Shown here piece by piece: positions 45,500-59,100 of a DNA stretch of 64,000 bases. Below the pieces are notes generated by a model that was given only the letters and a program-made list of their open reading frames with translations, did not search any database and had not been told where the DNA came from. The stretch covers positions 1,302,001 to 1,366,000 of the forward strand of contig JBAJFG010000362.1 of the NCBI GenBank assembly GCA_037903475.1, read 5' to 3'. The DNA comes from Ancylostoma caninum (Eukaryota > Nematoda > Chromadorea > Rhabditida > Ancylostomatidae). The translations under genes were made by a program, and so were the position numbers. The number at the start of each line of letters is the position of its first letter. Position 1 is the stretch's first letter.

Positions 45500-48400
45500 A
45501 TATGCAGGGTGATCGTGAATCTCAAACTGTTTATGCGGTATGTTCTTATAACCGTTCCTTGTCCAAATACCTGGGTTCAGTTGCTTTAGAGTCATCTTCC
45601 TGTACATAGTACGTAGGAGCAAATTCACTGTGTTTTGCTTCACTTCAGGAAAATAGTGAAATCACGTTCGATGGAAAAAAGGCCCGAAATCAGAAATTCG
45701 CATTCCTTTCTCTCGCCTGTCTCTTCGAGACCCCATACTTTTTCGCCTTTTCTGTTCCTCTTACATCTCCCTAGCTCCTTTTCCTGCTAAATTGACCAAA
45801 ATCATGCAACCTGCAGCCCATTTTCCTCCACCTTTCAGGCTACAGTTAGTATCGATGTCGATCCTTGTGATAGTGTGTATTTGTCTGACCCATGGGTTTT
45901 TTAGGGGAGCGAATTAAGGATCAAAGTAATTCTGGATTCACTAAATACCAGCTGTAGTTTTCTGTCCTCAGCATTTGTTTAAACGCTCAAACAACATGGC
46001 TTTTTCGACGACACGAAAATCGAGATATATTTTCTGCATTTCAAATTTATATTTTGAGCTGTTTACAGCATTGTCAATGCTAATTGTGTCACATGAGGAT
46101 AATGGAATGCAAGCTAACAAGATGTTATTAAAACATCATACACTGGTGAACTGAAAGAGTTACCGCTGCTTTATACTTATAGATGGTCTTCCTAAATTTA
46201 CATTTTGGAATAAGAGGGCGATATGGAGCTGCGCCGAACAATGGGATCCATTTTTTAACTGCATTCTTCTTCCATGAACAGGTGCTTTACCGTTTTGGCT
46301 CACATTTGGGAATTCTTCGACGAATAAATAAACAAACTGGTGGATAAACAAATAAACAACTGGCTTCCGAAAAAGGTCTGTTATTTGGGGTTTCTTCAGC
46401 AGTCTTTTCAACAAAACTGGTGAGAGAAACAGCAAAGTAGGAGCAAGGAACATTCAGCAATTTGCGCCGAAGCGCTTACCAAATTTCCGTGATGTCAAGC
46501 AGCATGTGCCGGGACATCTGTGCCAGCCATATTCCTGCTCTCCAGATATTGCATGATACGGAAAACTCGTCCGATCAACGCGACGTCCATGGCCCTGCAA
46601 GCAACGGAAGCAACGTTACACAACATGAACGCTGCAGTTTCGGAAAAGCTTCATTGCTTGGCTGAGTTATGGTCACTTCGAAACGTCCACTATTATGAGG
46701 AGGTGAATGTGAGAGATGATTCTCAAGGCAAGTTCACAATGATTTTGATGCTATGGCTTCTGCTGCAATGTGTTTTTGCTAAATGTAAGAAAATTTATAT
46801 TTTCTCAGAATTTTCTGCAATAATGCGACGATTTGGTTACGTGAAAGCTACTATAGCACGGGATTCTAAGGGGTCTCTTAGGTAAAGACTATACTAAAAG
46901 TGAAGTGCTTTGAAAGAATTTTTTCTCCAGAAAATTTCCTATAATTTCTCTGAATCGCTGCCCCATAGCCTTGCCGCCGCCCTTGGACCCCCCCCCCCTC
47001 CCTCATCTGTTATTCTATCTCACCGTTCACTTTGCTGTACTCATGCACCTTGTATTTTGCTGTCCACTTCCCGAATTCAGTTAATCTTATTAAGGAAAGC
47101 TTCTACGCTACGGCTATGTTTTGGAGATTTCTCGATAGCTGTACTGCTCTAAATTGTGTTTTCTTTTTTAGTGCAAATTTCCTTGAGCAAACGTGAAAAG
47201 CAATCTTTGGAACTCGAAGCAGACTGGATAAAATAGTGGACCCTCAATCATTCATAAAGCATGGACAGGTTGACTCGAATCTTATCGATGATAGAAAAAG
47301 AAGCTAGTAGTGCAAAAACATGCATGGACCTTGCAAAGAGCCACTTTTTCCTAGTTCTGATTGAAATCAACAGATTTCTATTGCTTTTACACTCCGAAGA
47401 GTCACTATGGAGTCACAGTGGCGGCGAATACAGTGCACAACCAAAGGAGAGCTGCCAGAGATTGTCAGGCCGTCGGCGATCGGTAATCGTGGACAACGCT
47501 GTCCTGTGCATTCAAATTCAAGCAGCAGTGCCTGTACCCACTCGATCTGGAGCAGTTGCGGAGGCACATCACCGGCCGCCTTCCTCTACCATTGCCGGCC
47601 GGGCTCCGACCAAGTGATTCCCCGGCCGGTGATGGTAGAGCGGGCCGTCCTAATGCAGTATGTGAGTAGTGTGCCAATCAAGTTATCAAATATCCAAATA
47701 CATATCACGGTTGTTTTTGTAGCAAACTTCATATCCTATATTTAATCTCCTTATAATGATGCCATTCCCAGCGTCGTTTTGAGAATAGCTGATTTTCAGG
47801 AAGGTAAACGATACTAAGAGCTTCTGCTCATACTTATCCACAGTATTCAGGTCGTATGCCCCTTTCTTAATATTCCTAATCTTATCTCTATTCTTCTTAA
47901 TATTGTCATCCTTAATATTAGATATTAGTATTAACAATATCGTACCATTATCCTTGATATTAGTAGAAGATGGTGTCTTGTATTATAGTATCTGGAACAA
48001 TTATCCGTTATGCGTTGTCCGGTATCCGTTACCAGGCCATTTTTAGCCAATCCGTTATCCTCACCGTTATCCGAGCCATATAAAATCTCGTATCCGCTCA
48101 TCCCTGTTGCACACTACCTGAAATGCACTTCAAGGATTGCTGTACGCATAGGTGTGGTGCCCTAACTCTGCGAATGGCCAGTTCGATGTATCAGCCAATG
48201 GTAGAGCTCGACGGCTCCACCTTTTCCAAGTACAGTGATCCACCGCTGGACGAGTTGTACTATCGCGTATATTGCTCCGCAACCTTTCCTTTTACAGAAT
48301 GCTATAGCTAGCCCTATTTATCTTCACCACAGGCGTTTTTTTCGCAAAGAAATTGGCAAAGCCATGGCATTGCTCCAACAATAGCGCATTTGTCCATTTA

Positions 48401-51400
48401 GATCCATACCAATAGCCCTCGTAGCGCAGTACATATGCCTTTTCTGGAAAATCTCATATATTGCCTTAGGTAACAGACGGAAAATGAGAGTCGAATCGCC
48501 GGATATGCGGAAAACGGTTGTTTTCCGGACACCTTTCAACCTGGGCACCTTCGCTTTTGTCCAGCTTGTACTTTTTTCCTTCTATTCACGTGGCTTTGCC
48601 CTAAATGCTCCTGACGCCGCGCTAGCGAATGCATGACATCATAGGAAAATTTTAGACCTACAAAAGAAGATCATCTGATGATGTATGATTCTTCCAGACT
48701 TCAAAGGTCAATCATGCCATCCTCCTTTTTAAGTGCTTCCTTCTATACTCGTACACGTAATGTTAATGTCCTATCTTTCTATCCAATTTTTTCGAAAAAC
48801 TTTTAAAAACAAGCAGTGCAGAGAGAAAAGGTAGAAAATTCTACTTTTCAAGGAAATGTCGACGCAAAAACTCGTGGAAATCTAAAAAAAATTGACAATC
48901 CATCCCTATTTGGCAATTTTTTTCATACCTTTCTCCGATTTTTCTTCTCCATGTTCAGCAGGGAAATGTGTGTTGGAATCCGATGAATTGTAGCTATACA
49001 GGAAAAAGTGACATAAGCATGATTTTCCTGGAACAATATTTGCCCACCCACTTCTCAAACAATAGGTTTTCTTTTTCACCTCGCGTCTGTGGGACGTGGG
49101 AACTTTGCCCAATGCAGCTTCATTGTTGTTCTATTCTTACTATTCTTGGTGAAATTGGTGCCTGCTAAAGAATAGGAGTGGGCGGGACTTATTTTACACT
49201 AACCTCCCTATTTGAGCTAACCTATATTTGCTCCTTCCGTTGGCAAAGAAGTCCTTCCGTCCGTCCATCCGTCCACTCGTCTGTCTAGCTCAAAGTTACA
49301 TTTTCTGACGGATATTCAGGATTTCTGAGCTGTTGTACAGGATAAGACACTTTTAGTCGTTCAGGCCAGGCGAAACAAATGTCTGGTGGGCTTGTGTGCG
49401 TGCGTGCGTCCGTTTTGATTGAGACTGCATTTGAAGGTAGTGTCGGTGCTGTTATAACGTTCTCCATAATTCTAATCCGGCTCTTTATTGGGTTTCCAAC
49501 ACACCATTCATCAAACGTTCAAAACAACAATCCATGTAGCTTGGCTGACATTTCATCCATCATTCTTGGTCCGTATGTAATCTGGGATTTCACCTGTTGG
49601 GATTGGAAACGTTTCCCAATGGGAAAAATCAAGGTCGATGTCAATATCATGAGCTTGGTTATTCACGAGGGCTGACGTTTTGCTGCACCTACATGTGTAT
49701 CCAATTTCACTACAGGTTTCAGGGTTACCCACTCCTTTGCATTGCCAACACATGTTTTTTTTCCTGAATTATTTCCAACAATTTTGCCGATTTTCCCAAG
49801 TTGCTTCGGGTCTTTTTATCTTCAGCATCTTGTTGGACTCGTATCCGAGAGCGATTCTCCGGGAACTCCTCGTATTTTCGGAAAGGAGGACATTTGCTGA
49901 AATATTTTCTTGCCAAATCATGAAACCTCAAAGATTTCGAACTCTCTGTTCAGATTCCTTCATTGTTTTACAGTGGATTTTACTCCAGTAATTCAAGTCA
50001 AGTTCCATCTCATCTTCTCTACTACAGTTTAGGTCCGCCTAATATATTTCCTACTTCAAGTCAATTTTTTACCTCCCAGAAAAGTTTTTTGAATTTTTGA
50101 ATCATTTTCCGGTGTATTAAACGAGCAAATATCCACTGCATCTTCCTGCTTTTACTGACTGCCATATAGTGCATGTAAACACTAAAAATCCATAAAGAAA
50201 TCCTTGAGTGGTGGCATTTCACGCAGCGAAACCATTATTTACTCTTTCAAAAACGCAGCGGACTTAATCCCATGTAAGCTCAAAGGATTAGCGGAATCCG
50301 TTCGAATGGAACCCAGCAGGAAACCTGAGTAGGCTTGCTAAAGAAAAACGAGGACTTGTAGAATGAACATGCTCAGCGAGCTTATTGGAAGTACAGATGT
50401 CTTTATTCTTTCTCATCCAGGAAAAAAAAGAAATCAGAAGTCCAATGGAGGCTTTGTTAGGTTTTACTCTTCTGGAAGAATAGCCGGTTTGATATGGGTA
50501 TGTATGGCAAAAATCTTGGTTCAGGCCGCCACAACCCATCAGTCTGAATACATAACTTTTGAAGAAAAAACTAGTTATCAAAATAATTACCTGGATCTTT
50601 TTTGGATGGTTAAAAACTGCACAGACCATAAGAATCCCTAGGATTTTTCCAGACTTGTACTGACCATGTGGGCCATCGAATCCTCATTCGTGCGCCATGT
50701 GCAAACAACATCGTCTAAGATGTCATATAGGCGATCATGAGCGTCTACTATATATGTCGTCCAGCTGCTATCCGGCTCAGGATGACCGCCTCCTCCAATT
50801 AAGCTGTGCTCGTTGGATTCTTACGCCCCTCCCCCTCACCTTATGGTATTCCATAGTCAACTTGGAGTGAGAAATAGCAAGAGGGCTGAGAGATTTCAGC
50901 TCGGATTCTAGGATTTCGGCTAGGATTCTTCTGACCTTGAGTAAACATTTTCCACATTTGTTTGCTGCATGTTTTATTAACTTTTCATATACTAGCAATC
51001 TATATCTACTTATTTCTTCATTAAGATCAATTTTTAAAGTTTTCAAAGACTTAATGTCTATTCAGCTAGCTAGCTAGCTTAGCCCTGCGTGACTTTCCTG
51101 CGCGGCCGTGGTCCTGCCGCGCACACTGGCACATGGTAGTTCACAAGCAGTTGTCGCGTGCGTTCAGGGCGGTGCGGCTGACTTCTATGTATAGTCCCTT
51201 TTCGCGGTGCTGTCACGCCAGACGACTTAGGCTTCTGAAAGTCTCTATTTTGTTATGCCTCGTTCGTCGCCTTCCACCACTACCAGGCTTTTGAAAGCGA
51301 CGATTTGCCGAAACGTCGTCCAATAAAAGCTTTCCAATAACAACCTGTGTGACAGAAAAACATTGAAGATATAAGACAGGGGAAAAAATGCCCAGGTTTC

Positions 51401-52210
51401 ATGAGAAGAGGACTTTACTACTGCCAGTCATCTCGGAGGGGACGTCTCCCTTATGGTTCGGCAATACTAGCGCCGTTTTCATACTTTCTTCTCCACCAAT
51501 GTCTAAGTTCGCCTTCGAACACCATCATTCGCTGTTGTTGTGCATTTTGTTTTGTCTTTGAAGTAATACGACCCGTATTCTCGGTACATCATGTGAACTT
51601 AGCCTCCGGAGTATGCCTCCACTAGGTAAGAAGGCATTTTACCACCACAGATGTGGCCTGTCGTACTCGGGCTCTAACCTGAGTCAATGAATCACCGCAG
51701 CGAGGCCGTGCTTTGTTTCGCTCACATTTTGATAGATTTATTTACGGCTTGCATTTCACAGTGGTGCTAAGGAACCAGCTGAAACATACAATTTCTCAAA
51801 AAACTGCTACGTCTACGTCATTTATCTATAGTAACGGCTCGTCAGCGGCTTCGAGCGACCACCGCAGTGGCTTCTTGTCGGGACTCAGACCTTCAAAGTC
51901 TCTGAAAGACGCCCATTGTTGGAGAGAAAAAGTAGAAAACCTCTTGTAGATATCTCCCTTCCTACACAAGAAAGAGCAAAAGCGAGGTACGAGTACTGGT
52001 TCTCTTAGTATTCTTTTCTGCTGTCCAAAGAGAGGATCAAAGAGTTACTGGCAGCTGCTTCCACAGAACAGTACTGTTACGGGGAGGGAGTGCTCCGGCA
52101 ACGTCCAGTTGTTCTATTTCGATTTTTTCTTGATTTTTTTTTGTATATGCATGTGCTGAAATGTCTAGAGGGTATCGTCGCTTATCTTTGACAATCTGCT
52201 TTCATTGCGT
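45500..52210. other. Long intergenic stretch with unassigned frames and small repeats
   Basis: Plus-strand frames at 46462-46885 and 47261-47617 look partly coding but lack domains and firm splice sites. A GC-rich hairpin CTCTACCATTGCCGGCCGGG with its near complement lies at 47586-47641. CAGGGATGAGCGG-type sequence (minus strand, ending 48105) lies at 47986-48105. TCCGTCCG-like tandem words occur near 49250-49282. A minus-strand frame at 50777-51046 is open and Leu/Lys-rich. AGCT repeats lie near 51063. None gives a gene I can support. Confidence 0.35.
47986..48105 (-). mobile_element. Possible hAT-type element end with GGATAACGG repeats
   Basis: On the minus strand it begins CAGGGATGAGCGGATACGAG and continues with repeats of GGATAACGG. 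The CAGGGATG start resembles the element at 58492-58590. I could not find the opposite end or a target duplication, so it may be truncated. Confidence 0.4.
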
Positions 52211-52217
52211 TGTTGCT

Positions 52218-52529
52218 CTGGGCGGCACTATTCAACTTTAGTGGCCCCAAAATCTTCAAAAAAATATTTTTGGCCGAAACTTCGCCCAGGGGGGTTATTT
52301 GAGGTGCTGAACACGGATATCGTATCCGTTTTGCACCGTAACTCCATTTTTATATGGTTACGGTAGGTTAAGGGTAAATACAGTACCGTAACCCTACAAA
52401 AATGGGTTACGGTACAAAACGGATACGATATTCGTGTTCAGCACCTCAAATAACCCCCCCACAGGCGAAGTTCCGGCGAAAATTTTTTTGAATGTTTTGG
52501 GGATAGTAAAGTTGAATGGTGCCCTCTGG
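52218..52529. mobile_element. Fold-back element with arms of about 110-130 bp
   Basis: The left arm (GGCACTATTCAACTTTAGTG … GAGGTGCTGAACACGGATAT … GTATCCGTTTTG) is repeated inverted on the right (CAAAACGGATACGATATTCG … GTGTTCAGCACCTCAAATAA … AAGTTGAATGGTGCC). The inner part is nearly perfect and the outer part more diverged. The loop of about 50 bases contains GGTTACGG words. No coding content of its own. Confidence 0.85.
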
Positions 52530-52534
52530 GCTTT

Positions 52535-54845
52535 GGCAGACATATCTGTTGAAGTTCTCCTCCTCTTCTCCACTTTCATCGAAAACTGCACTTCTCCTTA
52601 TCATTTCACATTTCCAAATATGTGAAAAAATTTCATTTTTCCGCCACTTTCTGCCAGCTACTCTTTTTATATTGTATCTTTTGGATCTCGTCGTCCAGGC
52701 AATCATATCTTCAACAAATTAACAGCTCATTACGTTGCTATTGACCACTTAGCATTTTTGCTGATATCAAGTCAGCAGGAGCGATGTCTACATATACAGT
52801 TCATTAGAATACGCTCATACGCACGTTTTTCTTACCTTTATATGTTTTTTTCCCTTATATTTTCTCATTTGTACTCCGAAAATCTCGCACTGACATTCGA
52901 AGAAGGTCTCGAATACGTAACTTTTCATAGTAACTGGAGAAATAAGTACTGAATATGGAATCATTCTATATTCACATGAAAACAAGATGATATATGTATG
53001 TCCGTAGAGGGGCTCATAACCATGCATATGGTATGATGCTATCATGCTCATGCCATGACTTTTCATGTGAATGTTCAGCTTTTTCAGAATCCGGAGGAAA
53101 TGTCTTTCTTTGTTCCAGTCCTTTGTGAGGACATACCTTACTAACTCTTTACCCTTGACGCTTAGGAGAGGGCATCACTTATTTGCCTTCTGATTCATCT
53201 GTACTTTCTTTATTCTGTCAGACTGAGAGACCATGATTTTTTTCACTATTTTAGTGGAAAACTATTCTCCTGAATAGAATGTTCTCCTGGATTCTCCCCA
53301 CTCACACTTGCGCTTAATTAATTGGTAACGAGTTTGGTATGAAAAACCTTGAAAATCATAAAAACCTCATTGTTAGTCATTTTATCACTACAAAATTGTG
53401 TGCATGGAATAACGAATAACAAACGGTTCCTTTTTCATATGATTAATTTGCATATTTAAATAAAGTCATTTGTATTCTTCAGAGGATTCATTAATTTTGA
53501 AACGGTTTTTTACGAACGTTGGTTCCTGTATGCCTATGTAACCACTTCCTGGAAGAGAAAGCTTATTGCTCTTCTTCATGCTCTTCCAGAACCTCCCTAC
53601 TCCTTACATGCTCTTCCACATGCTCGTGTCCAGCTAAACCACATCATGTTCACTTTCTGTGGCACAGATATTGACAATCCTATTTTCAGTCCATTTCTTC
53701 AAGTTCATTTTTCAAGACTTTTCACTAGTCAATTCTTCTTTAATTGCTTTTCAAGTGCTATCTGAGGACTCCTCTGTTGTATATCTTTACTGGCCAGCTT
53801 TTGACGATAATGCCTTTGTCAAACCTTAGCGTATACAATAAATTGCATCTTCTTTCAAGCCTACAGACTTGTAAAACAATAACAGTACCAAATGCCAGAT
53901 AGTCAGCCACTTTCTTAATTCGAGCCATGGTAGTGGTCGTTATCTATTAGGTGTTAACATAACTCCTTGCGCTTTTTTCGGAAGCACTTTTCTCCTCCGA
54001 TTTGTTATCTTTTAGCTACATCTCATATACGGAAGCGCTAATCTTCCTCTATAAGAACCTTCTAAGAGCTTCTTCTAAAACGACAGTTTGCTTGAGTTTT
54101 AGGCCTGCGAAGTGGAGCAATGAGCCATTGAAATACAGCACAACGGACAACTAACTATCATGGCACTCAGGTAAAGCTCGAAAGGCCATCAAAACAGACA
54201 GCGACAAATTCGGTCTCAATGAGACCACCCACTTCGACCGAATAGATTTCTTTCATGAACAACTGGGAATTACCCCAGAGGGATTTTATAGTCTAGATAA
54301 ACAATATACCTCTTAAAGCTACCTAACAACTGAGGTAATCCTGGTGAAAGGATCGAATTGTAATGGTTTGGTCATCTTACCCCTTGATAACGTCGGATCA
54401 CACCCTTCTCAGCATCGCTAAACTGGCCGTGCAACAGTTCCATTGCTGACTTTCTTCCCCGTTTATATTCTACAGAGCTCACAAGTTCAAACAGTATCGG
54501 AAAATTTCTGGTCCCTGCTGAACGCAAGGAGAAAAAGGTACGTTGCGAAAAAATGACACTGAGGCGGGAAAAATCGCAACTGAAAAAAGCGCAAGGACTT
54601 ATGTTAACACCTAATATATTTCGCCAACTTAGCTCACATGCAACACAGCTAAACATGCGACAGCTAACAACCTCACCCCTACGATGACAAGTATACAATG
54701 ATACAACCCCAAGACTGCAAGAGCGGAGGATCATTAATATGTACTTCTAATGATGAGATCGACCGTAATACTTCCCTCCTCTCTGTTGTTAATTTCCGTA
54801 TTGTGTTTCCATATTTCCACCGCCTCCATTATTTTTCTCTCTATG
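52535..54845. other. Intergenic stretch; largely frame-free, two unassigned coding-like segments
   Basis: From about 53070 to 54160 almost no open frame exists. At 54170-54316 the plus strand has a start-less open frame (KTDSDKFGLNETTHFDRIDF…stop). At 54372-54520 the minus strand has SVEYKRGRKSAMELLHGQFS ending near a GTAAGATG donor. Both read like exons but cannot be joined to anything. Confidence 0.35.
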
Positions 54846-54849
54846 GTTC

Positions 54850-55365
54850 GGGTTAGATATCGGCCTAGGACGGATAATTGAACGTCGGAGCACGCTCAGT
54901 GGCATGTTTCAAGGTGCGACGCTTTGGAAAGCTCCACGGCAGGTACGAGGAAGGGTTTGTAAACGCTCTGCGATGTTCGTCCAATCTTCTTCGCTGCTTC
55001 CTCATCGTCTCCCTCACGTGTCGCTCTCCACAACCATCACATCTGATGAGATATAGACAGTACCCCGGAGCTGACAGATTGTGTCCTCGTTACAATACTG
55101 GCAGTCAGGCTCGGAGCACTTGGCTTCATGATTTTGTGTGGAGGCCAACAGGCGCTTTAATGTTGTGGACGGACGAAGCCCAAGTCCGGTAGACATATCC
55201 CTTTGCTTACTGGTCTGTCCCCGACATAGGGTAGGATAAGTGGTATCCCATTCGATGTTGAGTGTGCGGAACAGGTAGCAGTTGTGGTAGGACTCCCATT
55301 ATATCCATTCTCCTCCAGTAAAAATCTTAAGTAACTTCTGAGTAGTATAGTAGTCTTTTTCACTA
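54850..55365 (-). pseudogene. Penelope-like element fragment: end of RT domain and GIY-YIG region
   Basis: The minus strand reads GIPLILPYVGDRPVSKGI, then in a shifted frame RPSTTLKRLLASTQNHEAKC and CSEPDCQYCNEDTICQLRGT, and in a third frame ETMRKQRRRLDEHRRAFTNP and RRTLKHATERAPTFNYPS. This order (LPYVGD, Cys cluster, GIY-YIG with conserved ETxRxLRxRLDEH) is that of Penelope-like proteins. Frameshifts and a broken core show it is dead. Confidence 0.85.
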
Positions 55366-55471
55366 TCTGAGCTTCATGAGTTAAATCTTCCTTTATGATC
55401 GATTGTACTCTTAGATGCCTTTATTTGTGAGCTTTCATCATACAATGTCATCTTCAGACCTTAATGTTAAC

Positions 55472-55497
55472 AATATATATATATATATATATATATC
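55472..55497. repeat. TA microsatellite
   Basis: About 12 TA units in a row lie just upstream (in reading direction) of the Penelope-like fragment. Confidence 0.9.
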
Positions 55498-55499
55498 TC

Positions 55500-56185
55500 A
55501 AAAACTTACAAACAAGTGCAACCAATATATAGAGGCTGGATTTTCGATAGTCGTTTGATTTCGTTTGCCACAAGGTGATTGTTGACCACATTAGGGCACT
55601 TGAATTAGAATTAAACGGCTGTAACACAACGTGTCCAGCGGAAATGAACCTCACATCTCAGATGTTGTCTACAGAATAAGACTACACAGAGAAAACTACC
55701 AGAGACACTCGTATTCACGGTCATTGTACAAACAGCCTTAACGCTTCTCGCCATTAAATTCCTTTGTTATCTCTGGGCTAGGCCCTCGTATTTCTACCGC
55801 CTCCATCACATGAAAGTTCTTTTTCTTTTCAAAGATTGCCACTCATTGGGTCAAACCTATGCGATGTAGAAAACAAATAGATGTCGCAAAATTCACTTCT
55901 CCTTGATTTTTCGTGAAAAACCGGTCTTGTTGTTGCTCTGTATCTGCTAAGAATTTGCGAATTTCTGAAGTAATTTCTATTCCTCTCCCATAGGAAGCAC
56001 CGAGACGGATTCGTGTCTGCATCATGCTTGCATAAGATTCCTTATGTGTACAGTTGTAGTGTAAACAAACTCTTATTTGAAATCCTATATATGTGAGCAG
56101 CGTACTATACTCCAAGGGCAGTACATATATTACTCATGAATTTGTCAGCAGGCGGCTCGTATTTCTTAATTATCTCCGTACTATT
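55500..56185. other. Upstream flank of the four-pass membrane protein gene
   Basis: A minus-strand frame of 90 codons (55843-56115, including THKESYASMMQTRIRLGASY) looks coding but is isolated. Otherwise nothing is seen. Confidence 0.35.
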
Positions 56186-56194
56186 GCAGAAACG

Positions 56195-59100
56195 ATGAGT
56201 TTCGAAGAGAAGACGTTTTGCTGCAGTGTTACGGTGGCCGTCGTGGTGATGTGCTCCTTGGAGATGACAGCGATCATTATCTCCTACCTGACCAGTTAGT
56301 TTACTTATTCTAAACATTAGAAAAAAAGCAAGTAGAAAATTTCATCTGGCTCCAAACACCTTTATTGAGTGACGGTAATTGTTTCCGGTTATTCTAGTGG
56401 TTACCCTGACAAACAAATGACGTCATATGTAACGTACGTGTTACAGGTGCCTTATAACTTTCCAGGTTGAGGGGTCCATAATCACCCTGACTCTCCCAAA
56501 ATTCCATTCAAAATTGAGAACGAAGTAGAGTAAAGTTGTAAAGTTTGTATTCGTAGCATGTTGAGGTAGAATTTCCTAAGTAAAACCCATTTAAATTCTG
56601 GAGACTTTCTGCTTTCTAGACTTTTCCAGCAGAAATAAATGAAAAATGTTCTGTCTTCTCCTTGAAAACAATATTTTCTGGAATTCTTCTCGAAGTTATT
56701 ATATTTTTGCTCTTCGCTACACTCAGGACCGAATAAAAACTAAATGGCTCAACTAATCTAATTAACAGTATGAGAAGTGATCCTGAAAATTCGAATATTC
56801 GAAGAACAAGATGCCCTATGTTCTTTTTATATTCATTCCAGATCATCGTTTTCTTTATTTCGAAGCTCGAAGTTCTCGAATTATTCACAGTTGAATTTTC
56901 TAACTTGAGTAAACATATCTAATGCCTATCCTGGATCTAATTCTTATACGAATACTTTCGTTTGAGAGGACATTATTAGTCCACTCATGGATGTATGTAG
57001 TATCGATGCTCCAGAAATCCTGAACCAAGGAGGGGATTGTTCCTGGCCACGGCTTGGTTTATTCCCGGAATATGACGCTCGAAAAACTACCCATCGCCCA
57101 CAGCTTTGAATAGACACCAAACTTTGATGTCTTCCAGACACGGCTCATTTCATCCATAAGTTTATGCCATCCAGTTCTGAGATAGGACACCGGGGATGGC
57201 AAAAACTGCGGTCGTTTCGGCAGTCAGAAGTTGAATCATTACAATTACGCGATAAAGCTAGGCACTGGCGATTCTTCCAGAAGAAATGCGAAGAACAGGG
57301 AGGAAAGGGTATGAGATAGGTGACTTCTCTGTAGAAGTAAGCTTAGGTTACGTACATAAGGAGGCAGAGACAATTGTGCAATTGAGACAATGCATGTACA
57401 TATATGCCACTACTTGCAAGGCTTTGTACTTACCAGTTTTTCACCATAGTGCTTATTTTCACACACTTACCATTTTCCATTTTGACAAAGGTGAACTCGC
57501 ATTCCCTCAGAAAGGGAAACTCGCATTCCCTCCTGAAAAATGTTACTCAGATACGATATGTGAGGAGAATTCCCGCTATGAAGAGTGCCTAGTTAAAAAG
57601 ATCTGTATTTATTCCGTCCCAAGCAATGCAAAACTAGATATCTCTTCTGGGTAGGTAAATCGGTTTGAGAGCAGTCCGATGAAACGTTGATTTGTAGGCT
57701 GGGTACCTATAGTGGACGTCAATGGCGGTGGCCCATTCGCGGCCTCGAGAAAGACGCCGCGCAACCGCGCCGCGCGCATCGGGATCGGTGTCGTCTGCCG
57801 CCGGAATGCTATTCCTGGCCGCTTTTCTCCCCGATTCGGTCGAAAATCCGTAAAACGGGTAGAGACGCTGCTAGAAATAGCATAACAACAGCAGAAGACA
57901 TCGGGTATGGGGCGAGAGGCGCGGTTGCGCGGCGTCCTTCTTGATGCCGTGGATGGGCCAGCGCCATTGACTTCCACTACACATACGTACACCCCACCTT
58001 TCAATGCTATGCGCGATGTTATATTGGCTTATTGGTAAGCCTCCATGGTTCTGAATTGAAATTAACTGAAGTCGTAGATGAGGAAGGTCACTGCTCGGTC
58101 TTTGTTCTCAAATCGAACCTCGTGAAATTGGGTGGGGTGGCGAGAACCTTTTTCTTTTACGAACACCCTAATAGGTCTGCTTTCAAGGAGCCCTTCTTCG
58201 AAAGGTATGGCTGTGGCTGGTTTTTTCTCTGAGTTACTATGAAAATAATTTATATTGTTTGGAGAAGCCATGCAGACCAGTTTGCATTGCGTCATAAAGG
58301 GTGCAAATGCATTTCTAGTCATACATGACTGAAGCTTACGTTTTGAGCAGATTATTAACGAGACGATTCTGTATTCTACGCCATAATTGCGACTGCATGA
58401 GCGGGGTAACCGCCACAATTTCATCACGAGCACAACCGGGCAGGTGGAACCAGCTCTAGGAATATGTAGCCACACCCTGATAGATCGCTACCAGGGATGT
58501 GCGTAACAAAAATTTCAAATTTCGTAAATCGTAAATCGTAAATTTTCCAAAACCGCCGTAAATAGTAAATCGTAATTACGCACATCCCTGATCGCTACTC
58601 AGCAATAAAATTTAATGGAATCTAGATGAAAGAAAGTGAGAGTTGACTCAAGTAATTGTGGTCTGCAAAATTGTGGATGTTAACCAGCGGAAAACCACCT
58701 CTGACATTACTCAGGGTAAACATGTTGACACCACGCAAATTTACCCATCGATAAAACGGTCTTCAACACGCTTACACTAGGTAATCTCATTGATGCATAC
58801 AGACCCAGGACCTAAAACGATCGGTGTCAGCCAGGTGTGCAAGTGAAAGTTAACGAAAATAATAACCTATCTGGTAACGTTTTCCAAATGAGTCTTTAAT
58901 AAAATCGCTGTCACTGCTATGCCGTAAACAGAATTAGGTGCTACATGGTCCTTATAGTCATGTGGCCATTCGAAACTCTCAACTTCTAGGATTTTACCGA
59001 TACTCCGAATCTGAGAATTGTTGCACATAGCGCAGTTTTAGATTTGGAGCACCCTTTGATGCGATGTCAGTCCTACAATGTCTCCATGCCCGGCGAACAT

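Noticed and set aside
57609..58004. 131-codon minus-strand frame
   Set aside because: It coincides with the CpG-rich MITE copy 2; the same frame in copy 1 is not conserved.
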